A stretch of DNA of 64,000 nt, taken from Pseudofrankia coriaricola. GTDB taxonomy: Bacteria; Actinomycetota; Actinomycetes; Frankiales; Frankiaceae. Below, in pieces: positions 1-7,905 of this stretch. Both the position numbers and the translations under genes were made by a program. The DNA is taken from contig NZ_MBLO01000114.1 of the NCBI RefSeq assembly GCF_001854805.1, positions 121,448 through 185,447 of the forward strand, given 5' to 3'. Position 1 is the first letter of the stretch, and every line of letters starts with the position of its first letter. Under the pieces are notes generated by a model. The model worked only from the letters and a program-made list of their open reading frames with translations. It searched no databases and was not told the DNA's origin.

Positions 1-119
1 GCATTTTCGGCGCGGTGCCATCCTCCGGCCCATGCCGTGACCGTCCGGCACGGCCGGTGTCGCCGATGCCGCTCGCGCAGCCGTTCGCCCGGCAGGACGT
101 GGCCGGTCGTCGCTTGACG

Positions 120-143
120 TTATGCAGGCAGATACCTGCATAA
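120..143 (+). promoter_or_regulatory. Inverted-repeat operator and promoter of the ArsR-SRPBCC gene
   Basis: A perfect 9-bp inverted repeat (TTATGCAGG, 6-nt spacer, CCTGCATAA) lies just before the GTG start at 151. A TTGACG hexamer at 114-119 could be the -35 element, and a -10-like TGCATA at 137-142 falls 17 nt further, so the operator overlaps the space between the two and the -10. Transcription would then begin close to the start codon, giving a leaderless or nearly leaderless mRNA. The site is placed as expected for autorepression by the ArsR-family protein it precedes. The binding itself is inferred. Confidence 0.7.
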
Positions 144-150
144 TTGCGGT

Positions 151-960
151 GTGGATGCGGACATGGTGTTCAAGGCCCTCGCGGACCCGACGCGGCGTCG
201 CCTGCTCGACGTCCTGCACGAGCGGGCTGGCCTGACTCTCGGCGAGCTCTGCGACGGACTGGAGATGCGCCGCCAGTCGGTCAGTGAGCATCTGGGCCTG
301 CTGGAGGCGGCCGGTCTCGTCACGGTCGTGCGCAGCGGCCGGCGCAGGCTCCACTACCTGAACCCCGTGCCCATCCACGACATCCGGACCCGATGGATCT
401 GGAAGTTCGAGGAGTCCAGCCTGGGCTTTCTCGACCAGGTCAAAGCCCGAGCTCAGGAGATCACGATGATCGAACCGGTTCCCGCCTACGTGTACACGAC
501 ATACATCCACAGCACGCCCGACGATGTGTGGCGGGCGCTGACGAGCCCGGATCTCACCGGCCGGTTCTGGGGCCACGCCCAGGTCTCCGACTGGGCGGTG
601 GGCAGTCGTGTCGAGCACGTGCGGGTGGACGGCTCGGATGTCGTCGACGCCGTCGGCAGGGTGCTGGAGGTCGCCCCGCCGTTGCGGCTCGTGTTCGGTT
701 TCGACACGCCCACGCGCTTCGACGACCCGACCTTCGAGCCGTCCGTCGTCACCTTCACGATCGAGCCGTACGCGGAGATCGTGCGCCTGACCGTCACCCA
801 CACGAACCTGCCCGACGCCGCCGGGCGTGAGTCGATCTCCCTCGGCTGGCCGGCCGTCTTCGCGAACCTCAAGACCCTGCTGGAGACAGGCGACGTCCTC
901 CCACAGGACCCCTGGACGATGCACGCCCCTGACCGCGAGAGGACCATGCAGGGCAACTGA
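151..960 (+). CDS. ArsR-family HTH regulator fused to an SRPBCC (AHSA1-like) domain
   Basis: The 269-residue protein has an N-terminal winged helix (about residues 1-80: FKALADPTRRRLLDVL, then SVSEHLGLLEAAGLV as the recognition region) of the ArsR type. A C-terminal START/SRPBCC domain follows (about 112-255: YIHSTPDDVWRALTSP, FWGHAQVSDW). In known fusions of this kind the second domain is a ligand-binding pocket for hydrophobic molecules and the first represses its own promoter. No metal-binding Cys cluster of the classical ArsR type is visible, so a small-molecule ligand is more likely than a metal. The GTG start at 151 is chosen because the operator/promoter ends just before it. The gene converges on the NTF2-like gene at 1053 and has no co-transcribed partner, so its targets other than itself are unknown. 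Confidence 0.85.
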   Translation: MDADMVFKALADPTRRRLLDVLHERAGLTLGELCDGLEMRRQSVSEHLGLLEAAGLVTVVRSGRRRLHYLNPVPIHDIRTRWIWKFEESSLGFLDQVKARAQEITMIEPVPAYVYTTYIHSTPDDVWRALTSPDLTGRFWGHAQVSDWAVGSRVEHVRVDGSDVVDAVGRVLEVAPPLRLVFGFDTPTRFDDPTFEPSVVTFTIEPYAEIVRLTVTHTNLPDAAGRESISLGWPAVFANLKTLLETGDVLPQDPWTMHAPDRERTMQGN

Positions 961-1052
961 GTCCCTGCCGGCCGGTCATCGTCACCTGGCGAGGCCGGGG
1001 AAGCGGTGACCGCCGACCGCGAGGAAGGGGCCGGTGTGGAGGGCCGCCGGCG

Positions 1053-1505
1053 TCAGGAGCGGAGGGACCTCAGCGGAGCCTCCCAGTCGGGGCTGCCTCC
1101 GGTGGTGAGCATGCGGACGAGGTGGAAGGCACGCCTGCTGATGCGCCAGCCGTCGGCGGTGCGGACGAGGACGTCGTCGTAGCTGCCGATGACGTCGATG
1201 AAGGCGTTCGGGTCGTCCGGGCGGATCATGAGGACGGCGTGCACATAGGAACGGGCGGTCGCCCGGTCGCCGGCCACGTCGATGACCAGGTTCGACAGCT
1301 GGTGACGCGTGTCGCCCATGTCCCGGTGGGCCGCGGTCATGTAGTCCGTGATCGCGTCGGCGCCGGAGAGGCGCAGCCCGTAGTCCGCCTCCACGTCGTC
1401 GGTCCAGCAGGTCCGGAACAGCGTCCAGTCCCGCTGGTCGATCCCGGTCGCGTACCGGATCAGCACCTCGCTGATCTGCGCATGATCCTCCCGTAACCCG
1501 TCCAC
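1053..1505 (-). CDS. NTF2-like / SnoaL-like protein
   Basis: A 150-residue single-domain protein with the cystatin-like alpha/beta cone fold pattern (REDHAQISEVLIRYATGID, LFRTCWTDDVEADYG, then DGWRISRRAFHLVRM at the end). Members include aromatic-ring dioxygenase small-subunit-like proteins, steroid isomerases and polyketide cyclases of the SnoaL_4 type. The exact reaction cannot be read from sequence. I start it at the GTG at 1505 because a good AAGGAGAG ribosome-binding site lies just upstream. The frame stays open to about 1688, but that part is the low-complexity 9-bp repeat region and has no domain character. It lies downstream of the secreted lipase on the same strand, separated by 237 bp. 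Confidence 0.75.
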   Translation of the reverse strand: MDGLREDHAQISEVLIRYATGIDQRDWTLFRTCWTDDVEADYGLRLSGADAITDYMTAAHRDMGDTRHQLSNLVIDVAGDRATARSYVHAVLMIRPDDPNAFIDVIGSYDDVLVRTADGWRISRRAFHLVRMLTTGGSPDWEAPLRSLRS

Positions 1506-1619
1506 CGCCCGCTCTCCTTCGGTTCGTGGCCCGCTCGCCCGGCCAGGTCGTCCACCTCGTCGGCCCACCACACTCCACGTGACACCGCGCCGGTCGCAAG
1601 CGATATCGGTGCCCGCGGC

Positions 1620-1673
1620 GCGAGAACCGCGAGAACCGCGGGAAGCGCCAAAACCGCGAGAACCGCAAGAACC
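1620..1673. repeat. Six degenerate 9-bp tandem units between lipase and NTF2-like gene
   Basis: Six consecutive 9-nt units of the form GCGAGAACC (with variants GCGGGAAGC, GCCAAAACC and GCAAGAACC) run through the intergenic space upstream of the NTF2-like gene. The reading frame stays open through them, giving Gly-Ser-Arg runs, but this looks like a repeat by-product. No function is evident. Confidence 0.8.
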
Positions 1674-1742
1674 GGCCGTCCCGGCCATGGCCGTCTGGGC
1701 ACGGCGTGGCCGGGACGGCGGGGGCGCACAGTCAGGGCGTGG

Positions 1743-2699
1743 TCAGCCGCCGATGGCGGGGAGGACCGGGACGCAGATCAGCGGCCTCGGGTGCTGGGGG
1801 TCCAGCGCGTTCTGGACGTGGCGCAGCGCCACCCGGTCATAGGCGACCGAGATGTGGTCGGAGCCGTCGAGGATGCAGCTGTCCTGGAGGGTGATGTTCC
1901 GGACGTTCGGGCCGGGCAGGAATGCCGAGGTGTAGGGGGTGACGATCTCGTCGTAGCGAGTCTCGATCACGGTGTAGCGCACGCCGGGCCGGGTGCCGCC
2001 GCCGGCGTTGAGGGCGGTGAGGAACGGCGAGCCGGCGATCTGCTGGGCGCACGACTGGCAGATCGACTCGATGGGCCCGGTGAGGCCGAAGACGTCGGCG
2101 AGTTTCGTCAGGCCCAGGAGCGTCGTGCCGTGGTTGGACGGCGCGAGCCCGATCAGGGCGTTGACCTTCGCCTCTCCGCCCAGGTTGTTGATGTAGTAGC
2201 GGGGCAGCATCCCGCCCTGGGAGTGGCCGACGATGTCGACCTTGGACGCGCCGGTGGCGGCGAGTACCTGGTCGACGAAGGTGGCGAGCTGCGCGGAGCT
2301 TTCCTCGATGGGCCTGGTCCCCTGGAGGTAGTCGGTCGGCGAGGCGCCGCCGATGTTCGGGGCGAACACGCAGTAGCCGTCGTTCTTCAGCAGCGGCGAC
2401 AGTGCCTGCCACTCGTTGGTCTTGTCCGCCAGCGTTCCGTGGACGAGGACGACGGGCCGCGGGTGCGCGGCGCTGGGCCGGCAGGAGAAGTCGTTCGCGC
2501 CGGGCGGGTCGGCGTTCGGGTGCGCCAGCGAGATGACGACCGCCGCCGGGAAGTTGTAAATGACCGGGAGGGGTGCCGCGGCCGACGCGGGCGCGGCCGT
2601 GGCGACGGCGCCGGTCACCAGGCCGGCCGTCAGCAGGGCTGGCAGCGCGGCGAGCGCGGTGCCGCGGGTTAATCGGTTGCGGAGACGGGTGAGCTGCAC
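1743..2699 (-). CDS. Secreted alpha/beta-hydrolase lipase (Lipase_2 type)
   Basis: A 318-residue extracellular lipase/esterase. It begins with a Sec signal peptide (Arg-rich start, hydrophobic core about 12-35, Ala-rich ending with AxA cleavage near residue 41). The mature part has the oxyanion-hole VHGT motif (87-90) and the nucleophile elbow GHSQGG with Ser160. Asp250 in TRYDEIVTPY and His282 in SDHISV complete a plausible catalytic triad. Several Cys residues (about 73, 110, 214, 217, 275) fit disulphides in an exported protein. The ATG at 2699 follows a near-perfect AAGGAGGTAG ribosome-binding site. A 16-bp palindrome at 2790-2805 sits about 90 bp upstream and may control it. The expected role is hydrolysis of acyl esters outside the cell; the substrate is unknown. 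Confidence 0.88.
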   Translation of the reverse strand: MQLTRLRNRLTRGTALAALPALLTAGLVTGAVATAAPASAAAPLPVIYNFPAAVVISLAHPNADPPGANDFSCRPSAAHPRPVVLVHGTLADKTNEWQALSPLLKNDGYCVFAPNIGGASPTDYLQGTRPIEESSAQLATFVDQVLAATGASKVDIVGHSQGGMLPRYYINNLGGEAKVNALIGLAPSNHGTTLLGLTKLADVFGLTGPIESICQSCAQQIAGSPFLTALNAGGGTRPGVRYTVIETRYDEIVTPYTSAFLPGPNVRNITLQDSCILDGSDHISVAYDRVALRHVQNALDPQHPRPLICVPVLPAIGG

Positions 2700-3111
2700 G
2701 GGACTACCTCCTTGGTGCCGCCGCCGGTCTGCTCCGTGTGCCTGCCGGGCCCGGGCCGGCTGAGATCGGAGAGGGCGGGTGGAGATAGTTACCTACTGGT
2801 AGGTACGTAATGCGACAGAAACGTCGCCGTTGCGGCTCGACTCTTGAATGCGGTGGCTGCGAGCGCTAAGCATGGTCGCGAGCTGGGCAGGGAAACCCTC
2901 CGGTCGGCCATCCCAGGCCCTCTCGTCGCGCAACAGTCATCAATGGATGGCACTTCAGTGCCGGCACCGAGGTGCCGGCCGGTCATCGCCATTGCCCGTG
3001 TCCGGGATGGCGACTGCGCCAGAGTTCGCCGGAATGGCGCGGACGAGGTCTCCTCACCGCCGAAGCCGTCCGTCCGCGGCGGGAAGGCCGGGCGCGGATC
3101 GGGCCGGTCCG
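2700..3111. other. Gene-free stretch between MATE gene end and lipase start
   Basis: About 410 bp without a convincing gene. It holds the lipase ribosome-binding site, the palindrome at 2790-2805 and probably the lipase promoter. The part from 2820 to 3111 shows no domain-like reading frame and no strong repeat. Confidence 0.6.
2790..2805. promoter_or_regulatory. Perfect palindrome TACCTAC-tg-GTAGGTA upstream of the lipase
   Basis: Seven-base arms with a 2-nt spacer form a perfect inverted repeat 91 bp before the lipase start. The size and symmetry are those of TetR-family operators. No TetR gene lies in the window nearby, so the binding protein would be encoded elsewhere. It is AT-richer than its surroundings, as promoters here usually are. 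Confidence 0.65.
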
Positions 3112-4551
3112 TCAGCGGGTGGCACCGGCGACGAGCCAGCGACTGCCGCGGACGCGCAGGCTGAGGGTGGCGGCGCGGGCGGCGAGGTAGCCGCCCGCGA
3201 ACGCGCCCATGAGGCAGCCGACGCCCGTCGCACCGCTCGGCCGCCACAGCAGGACCGCTCCCGCCAGCACGGCGAACACGGCCAGGTTGAGCAGACCGGT
3301 CCAGGCGAGGTAGCGGTTGTCGCCCGCGCCGATGAGGACGCCGTCGAGCACGAAGACCAGCCCGCTCAGCGGCGCGGTGGCGGCGAGCACCAGCACCGCG
3401 GGAACGACCAGTTCGGCGACGTCGGCCGCGTTGGTGAAGGCCGGGCCGATCACCCAGGCCAGGGCCGCGAACACGGCCCCCAGCGCGAGGCCGCCGCCGA
3501 TCCCCCAGACGACGCAGCGACGCAGCACGACGCGCGCGGCGCCCACGTCGCCGGCGCCGAGCCGGTCGCCGACGAGCACCTGGGCGGCGACGGCGAGGGC
3601 GTCGAGGGCGAAGACCGCGGTGAAGTACAGCGTCATCGCGATCTGGAACGCGGCGAGCTCGTTCGAGCCGAGCGCGGTCGCGACATAGGTGACGAGCAGC
3701 AGGGCGGCGCGCAGGCTCGCCGTGCGCAGGAGCAGCCAGAACCCGGTATGCGCGCCGCGCAGCACGCCGACGAGACGGGGAGCGCCGCTCGCCCCGACGC
3801 GGCGCGCATGGCGGGCGACCATCACCAGGTAGGCGGCGACCATGCCCCACTGGGCGAGGACCGTGCCCACGGCCGAGCCGGCTATGCCCCAGCCCGCGCC
3901 GTAGATGAGGGTGCCGTTGAGCACCGCGTTGGCCGCGAAGCCCGCCCCCGCGACGACGAGCGGGGTGCGGGTGTCCTGCAGGCCGCGCAGCAGCCCGGCC
4001 GCGGCGTAGACCAGCAGCATCGCCGGCAGGCCGGCCATCGAGATCCGCAGGTAGACGGACGCCTCATGCGCCACCGAGGCGCCCGCCCCGAAGGCGCGCA
4101 GCAGCGCCGGGGTCACCCACCAGCCGACGGCGGCCAGGGCCACTCCCAGCGCCGTGGCCAGCCACAGCCCGTCGATGCCCGCGGACACCGCGCCGCGCAG
4201 GTCGCCGGCGCCGCGCAGCCGGGCGACCGTCGGTGTGGTCGCGTAGGCGAGGAAGACCATGAGCCCTACGGCAGTCTGCAGCACCGACGCCGCGAGGCTC
4301 AGGCCGCCGAGGGCGGACGCGCCGAGATGGCCGACCATCGCGGTGTCGGCGAGCAGGAACAGGGGTTCGGCTATCAGCGCGCCGAGCGCCGGGGCGGCGA
4401 GCGCGATGATCGCGCGGTCGAGGCTCCGGTCCCCCCGCCCCTCAAGGGAGCCAACGGAGCCTTCCGACGTCACCAGCGCACCTCCGAGGGCCGGCGAGCG
4501 TCCAGCCGCAGCGGTGACCGCCGCCGCGTCCGTCGGGCACGCCGCCCGCAA
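3112..4551 (-). CDS. MATE-family efflux transporter (DinF/NorM-like)
   Basis: A 479-residue integral membrane protein with about 12 hydrophobic segments arranged as two homologous halves, typical of the MATE superfamily length (440-480). The first half starts IIALAAPALGALIAEPLFLLADTAMVGHLG, with the conserved P-x-x-x-D-x-x-x-x-G-H arrangement. The second half starts after about residue 250. Such proteins export cationic drugs or metabolites in exchange for Na+ or H+. The annotated ATG gives a 45-residue polar lead; a GTG about 26 codons inside (near 4473) is an equally possible start. It is transcribed alone; the preceding gene on the other strand is the small membrane protein at 4713. Confidence 0.88.
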   Translation of the reverse strand: MRAACPTDAAAVTAAAGRSPALGGALVTSEGSVGSLEGRGDRSLDRAIIALAAPALGALIAEPLFLLADTAMVGHLGASALGGLSLAASVLQTAVGLMVFLAYATTPTVARLRGAGDLRGAVSAGIDGLWLATALGVALAAVGWWVTPALLRAFGAGASVAHEASVYLRISMAGLPAMLLVYAAAGLLRGLQDTRTPLVVAGAGFAANAVLNGTLIYGAGWGIAGSAVGTVLAQWGMVAAYLVMVARHARRVGASGAPRLVGVLRGAHTGFWLLLRTASLRAALLLVTYVATALGSNELAAFQIAMTLYFTAVFALDALAVAAQVLVGDRLGAGDVGAARVVLRRCVVWGIGGGLALGAVFAALAWVIGPAFTNAADVAELVVPAVLVLAATAPLSGLVFVLDGVLIGAGDNRYLAWTGLLNLAVFAVLAGAVLLWRPSGATGVGCLMGAFAGGYLAARAATLSLRVRGSRWLVAGATR

Positions 4552-4640
4552 ACCTAGCTCCGCCCGCCGGGACGCTGCCCGTAATGTCCGTCACCCAAGC
4601 GGCAGCCGGCTGCGGAGGACGAGATCGCCACGGGCGACAA

Positions 4641-4656
4641 AAAGTGATATCACTTT
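4641..4656. promoter_or_regulatory. Perfect 16-bp palindrome AAAGTGATATCACTTT
   Basis: A perfect 16-bp palindrome in the 160-bp divergent space between the MATE gene and the 79-residue membrane protein gene, about 57 bp before the latter's ATG. It is strikingly AT-rich for this genome. It is likely an operator for one or both genes; the protein that binds it is not identified. Confidence 0.7.
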
Positions 4657-4712
4657 AGTGGATGCGGTACGGGCAGGGATCTGGCCGTACGCCTGATGGA
4701 AGGAACCGCGCG

Positions 4713-4952
4713 ATGCCGGTGGGATATCTGGTGGCCGTCGTTCTGATCGGGTGCGCGGTGCTGGTCGCGCTCGCTCCGCCGCGCCGGCCGCCGGGCCTGG
4801 CCAAGGTGACCTATCTGTGGGGCATCGCCTGGAACGAGCTGCCGGTGCTCGCGTTCGCCTACCTGCTCGTCGTCACGCTGCTCGCCTTCGGGGCGGGGGA
4901 TGTCGACTCGGTCGCCGCCTGGGTGCGGTCCCGCGAGAACACACCCGCGTAG
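4713..4952 (+). CDS. Small two-helix membrane protein, apparent orphan N-terminus of an alpha/beta hydrolase
   Basis: 79 residues with two membrane segments (about 3-22 and 42-62) joined by a Pro/Arg-rich cytoplasmic loop. From memory of actinobacterial proteins, the pattern MPVGYL ... ALAPP ... NELP ... GDVDS resembles the membrane-anchoring N-terminus that normally precedes a full alpha/beta hydrolase domain. Here the frame stops at 4950-4952 and the following 71 bp lead straight into the convergent gene at 5024, so no hydrolase domain is present. The ATG at 4713 follows a GGAAGGAA ribosome-binding site. A start at 4662 is possible but poorly supported. It may be a functional small membrane protein or a truncated remnant. 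The intact promoter-side palindrome suggests it is still expressed. Confidence 0.6.
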   Translation: MPVGYLVAVVLIGCAVLVALAPPRRPPGLAKVTYLWGIAWNELPVLAFAYLLVVTLLAFGAGDVDSVAAWVRSRENTPA

Positions 4953-5023
4953 GCGGCAGCTCAGGCTGTCATCCCGTCGGCAGCGAGAGACCTCTGCCGG
5001 CTCCACGGCTCCACGGCGGCTGA

Positions 5024-6583
5024 CTACCGCCGCGTGGGCGCCACGGTGACGGTGCCGTCGCCGGAGTGGGCGTGGATGGTGCGTGGGGCGGAGGGGGCCG
5101 TGGGGACCGTGACGCGGGTGCGGCCGTCGCCGGTGGTCGCGTCGACGCGGTAAGGGCCGTCCTCAGGCAGGGCGATGATGATGCCGCCGTCGCCAGTGGT
5201 GGCGGACACGTCTGACGGGGCGGTGTCGAAGGTCAGCGCGATCCTGCCGTCGCCGGTACGCACGGTGGCCGACGGCGAGGTCAGGTCGCCGCCGGTGATG
5301 CCGCCATTGCCGGTGCGCAGGTCGAGCGAGCCGCTGGACCGCGAGACGTCGATCCCTCCGTCGCCGGTCCGCGCCGTGACGGGGCCGGTGGTGTCGGTGA
5401 CGCGGACAGAGCCGCCGCCGGTCCGGAGCGAGACAGGGCCAGCCACGCCGGAGACGTCGACGGACCCGTCCCCGGTGCGCAGCGTCAGCCGGGCGCCACG
5501 CGGAACCGTCAGGGCGTAGTTCACCGCGCACTGGTCGAAGATTCCGCCTCGGCAATGGGCGGTGAGCGCCACGCCGCCGTCCGCGGTCGCCTCGCCGGCG
5601 ACAGCCGGGGTGCGCAGCGCGTAGTGCTCGGTGTAGGCGACACCTACCTGCGTGTCGTCGCCGGTTACGACGTGGATATCGCCGGCGCTCGTGGTCAGCG
5701 TGATCGGCCCGCCGTTCCAGGAGTAGCGCGCGGTGTGGTGCGCGCTGGTCTGGGCCATCAGCCCGACGAAGTCAGCCGCGTTGAAGGACGCGACCGCGAG
5801 CACGACCGGGAGGCCGACGGCGAGTACCGCCGCCCTACCGGCGGTCAGCCGCATCGGCGCGCCGCCCGGGTGGCCGGCGCCGGCGAGCGCCTCGCCCCGC
5901 CCGTCCCGCCTGCCCTGCCCGGACAGGAGGCCCCGGCTCATCGCCGCGGCCGCCGCGCCGAAGCCGTACGCAAGTGCCAGGCCGACGATGCCCACGACGA
6001 GCCCGGCGACGCACAGCAGCCAGGCCGTCGGTGTGTCGGTGACGTGCAGCAGGAAGAGGTTCGCCCGCTGGCCAGGAACGCGGTGCAGCCAGGCGGGCAT
6101 CGACAGCAGTGCGAGCGACACCCCCCACGCGGACATCGTCAGCGCGAACGACAGCGTCGCGACCACCCACCGGACCAGTAGGTAGGCGACAGCCCGCCAG
6201 GTGGTGGCGTCCCGCAGCCGCGCCCTGAACCCGCGCGGCGCCGCCGGCGACGGCCCGAGCTCGACCCCGAGGAAGAGCCCCAGTCTGTGCCGCTCGAACC
6301 CGGCCAGGCCACGAGCGACGACGCCGAGCAGCAGGAAGAACGGCAGCGCGAGCCAGATCAGCGGCACCAGGCCGACCGACAGCGCCAGCAACGGCACCGT
6401 CACGACAAACCCGACGAGGCCCACCACCAGGTCGACCGGCGGCAGCACGACTCGCAGCCCCAGCCGCAGTAGGCCGCTCCCCCATGGCCGATCATCATCC
6501 TCCCGCGGCCAGCCGTCCCATTCCGTCGTCTCCGCGGGGCCGGCGAGGCCAGTCGGTGCCACGTGCGCGTCCACAACGATCAC
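5024..6583 (-). CDS. Multi-pass membrane protein with C-terminal DUF4097 beta-repeat domain
   Basis: About 519 residues. The N-terminal part is polar, followed by several hydrophobic segments (DLVVGLVGFVVTVPLLALSV, LVPLIWLALPFFLLLGVVA and further ones around residues 100-290). The C-terminal about 230 residues, outside the last membrane segment, are built from roughly 20-residue repeats of the form RTGDGxVxVxxxxGxV, the DUF4097 putative-adhesin beta-helix. The start is taken near the GTG at 6583 (GTG 6574 is an alternative). The frame is open further upstream, but that part is antisense to the SDR gene and lacks domain character. No clear ribosome-binding site is seen. Such proteins are often linked to cell-envelope stress; the role here is unknown. 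The repeats at DNA level make this region prone to slippage. Confidence 0.75.
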   Translation of the reverse strand: MIVVDAHVAPTGLAGPAETTEWDGWPREDDDRPWGSGLLRLGLRVVLPPVDLVVGLVGFVVTVPLLALSVGLVPLIWLALPFFLLLGVVARGLAGFERHRLGLFLGVELGPSPAAPRGFRARLRDATTWRAVAYLLVRWVVATLSFALTMSAWGVSLALLSMPAWLHRVPGQRANLFLLHVTDTPTAWLLCVAGLVVGIVGLALAYGFGAAAAAMSRGLLSGQGRRDGRGEALAGAGHPGGAPMRLTAGRAAVLAVGLPVVLAVASFNAADFVGLMAQTSAHHTARYSWNGGPITLTTSAGDIHVVTGDDTQVGVAYTEHYALRTPAVAGEATADGGVALTAHCRGGIFDQCAVNYALTVPRGARLTLRTGDGSVDVSGVAGPVSLRTGGGSVRVTDTTGPVTARTGDGGIDVSRSSGSLDLRTGNGGITGGDLTSPSATVRTGDGRIALTFDTAPSDVSATTGDGGIIIALPEDGPYRVDATTGDGRTRVTVPTAPSAPRTIHAHSGDGTVTVAPTRR

Positions 6584-6701
6584 GCTAGGCGGGAGGCGAC
6601 CGCCATCCCATCCAGCCGCCCCCCGAACCCGAACGGGGCCTAGGCCCACCTCCAGTCGAAATCCCGCCGCCCCGACGACCGACCCCACCCGAAAATCGAC
6701 T

Positions 6702-6711
6702 CTTACGTAAG
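6702..6711. promoter_or_regulatory. Palindrome CTTACGTAAG between divergent SDR and DUF4097 genes
   Basis: A perfect 10-bp palindrome 65 bp before the SDR ATG, with a TAGATT -10-like hexamer at 6714-6719. It lies in a pocket of low GC between two divergently transcribed genes and may be an operator for either. The regulator is unknown. Confidence 0.4.
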
Positions 6712-6775
6712 GGTAGATTTGCCTGCACCGGGCTCGACGAAAGCCCGAGGAGTGCGGGCGGGAGGTGCGACCAGG

Positions 6776-7627
6776 ATGGCTGGAGATCGGCGCGGTGCTG
6801 GCAAGGCAGCCGGGCCGGCGGGTGACCGGGCACGCACCATGACCAGCCGCACGGACGGCGACGTGGAGCGCGGGCAGATGACCGGCGGGCCTCCACCACT
6901 CGTGCCCGGCCTCGCGGGGCGCGGGGCGCTGGTGACCGGGGCCTCCAGCGGGATCGGGCGGGCGATCTCGCTGCGGCTGGCCCGGGACGGCGTCCGGGTG
7001 CTGGCGACCGGCCGCAACGAGCAGGCGTTGGAGAGCCTGGCCAAGGAGGCGGACGGCGCCGGCCTCACGCTGGACCACTTTCCCGCCGACCTGACGGACG
7101 CGGACGAGCAGACCGGCCTGCTCGACGCGGTCCACGGCAGCCTCGGCGCGGTGTCGGTGCTCGTGCACTCGGCGGGTGCCTACCGGCGCGGCCAGGTGGC
7201 GCAGGCACGGGTCACCGATCTGGACCTACAGTTCGCGGTGAACGTCCAAGCTCCCTACGCACTCACCCAGCGGCTGATCCCCGACCTGGTGTGCACCAGC
7301 GGCGACGTCGTCTTCGTCAACTCGACCCAGGGCCTCGCCGCGAGCGCTGGCGTCGGCCAGTACGCCGCCACCAAGCACGCCCTGCGCGCCATGGCGGACA
7401 GCCTGCGGGCAGAGATGTCCAGCAGCGGGGTCCGGGTATGCAGCATCTACCCCGGCCGCACCGCGACCCCGATGCAGGAGAAGATCTTCCAGGCCGAATA
7501 CAGAGCCTGGCGGCCGGACTGTCTCCTGCGGCCCGACGACCTCGCCGATATCGTCGCCCACACCCTCGCGCTACCCGCCCGCGCCCAGGTCACCGAACTC
7601 ACCGTCTGGCCGACCCAGCGCTCCTGA
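6776..7627 (+). CDS. Short-chain dehydrogenase/reductase
   Basis: A classical SDR with the NAD(P)-binding TGASSGIG motif and an N/HSAG-type motif (VHSAGAY). The catalytic Ser is in VNSTQ and the catalytic YAATK follows (Tyr and Lys four residues apart). The substrate could be any alcohol or ketone; sequence alone does not say. I start it at the ATG at 6776, which has a strong GGAGGTG ribosome-binding site 8 nt upstream. This leaves a polar 55-residue N-terminal lead before the Rossmann fold, so the ATG codons at 6839 and 6881 remain possible. It is monocistronic, followed by the repeat-rich gap at 7796-7877. Confidence 0.88.
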   Translation: MAGDRRGAGKAAGPAGDRARTMTSRTDGDVERGQMTGGPPPLVPGLAGRGALVTGASSGIGRAISLRLARDGVRVLATGRNEQALESLAKEADGAGLTLDHFPADLTDADEQTGLLDAVHGSLGAVSVLVHSAGAYRRGQVAQARVTDLDLQFAVNVQAPYALTQRLIPDLVCTSGDVVFVNSTQGLAASAGVGQYAATKHALRAMADSLRAEMSSSGVRVCSIYPGRTATPMQEKIFQAEYRAWRPDCLLRPDDLADIVAHTLALPARAQVTELTVWPTQRS

Positions 7628-7795
7628 ACCGCACGCGCCATGAGGCCGCGATTGGTTCGGACGGCGTGGCCAGTAGAGGTGAAACCGGCGCATCGCCACG
7701 CCGCGGCCGTGCCCGGCGCCGAGGCCCTCCTCGCGGACATCCACCCGCGGCCACGCACAGCCGAGATCGCGCTCCGCGACCAGCGACCCCATGCT

Positions 7796-7877
7796 CCGGT
7801 GGGATTTTCGGCGCCCTGGCGTCGAAGATCCCACCGGATCATGAGCCGAGCCGTGATCTGGTGGGATCGTCGGCACC
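7796..7877. repeat. Three copies of an 18-bp motif in alternating orientation
   Basis: The motif GGTGGGATNNTCGGCGCC occurs at 7798-7815 (+), 7818-7835 (-, as GGTGGGATCTTCGACGCC on that strand) and 7860-7877 (+, 15/18 like the first). The first two form a long hairpin with a 10-bp perfect outer stem (CCGGTGGGAT at 7796-7805 and ATCCCACCGG at 7828-7837) that continues inward with wobble pairs. It lies between the 3' ends of the convergent SDR and BKACE genes. It may act as a terminator for both, or be a small repeat element. Confidence 0.75.
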
Positions 7878-7905
7878 GTTCCGAACGACGGTCACGAGGT
7901 TCCCT

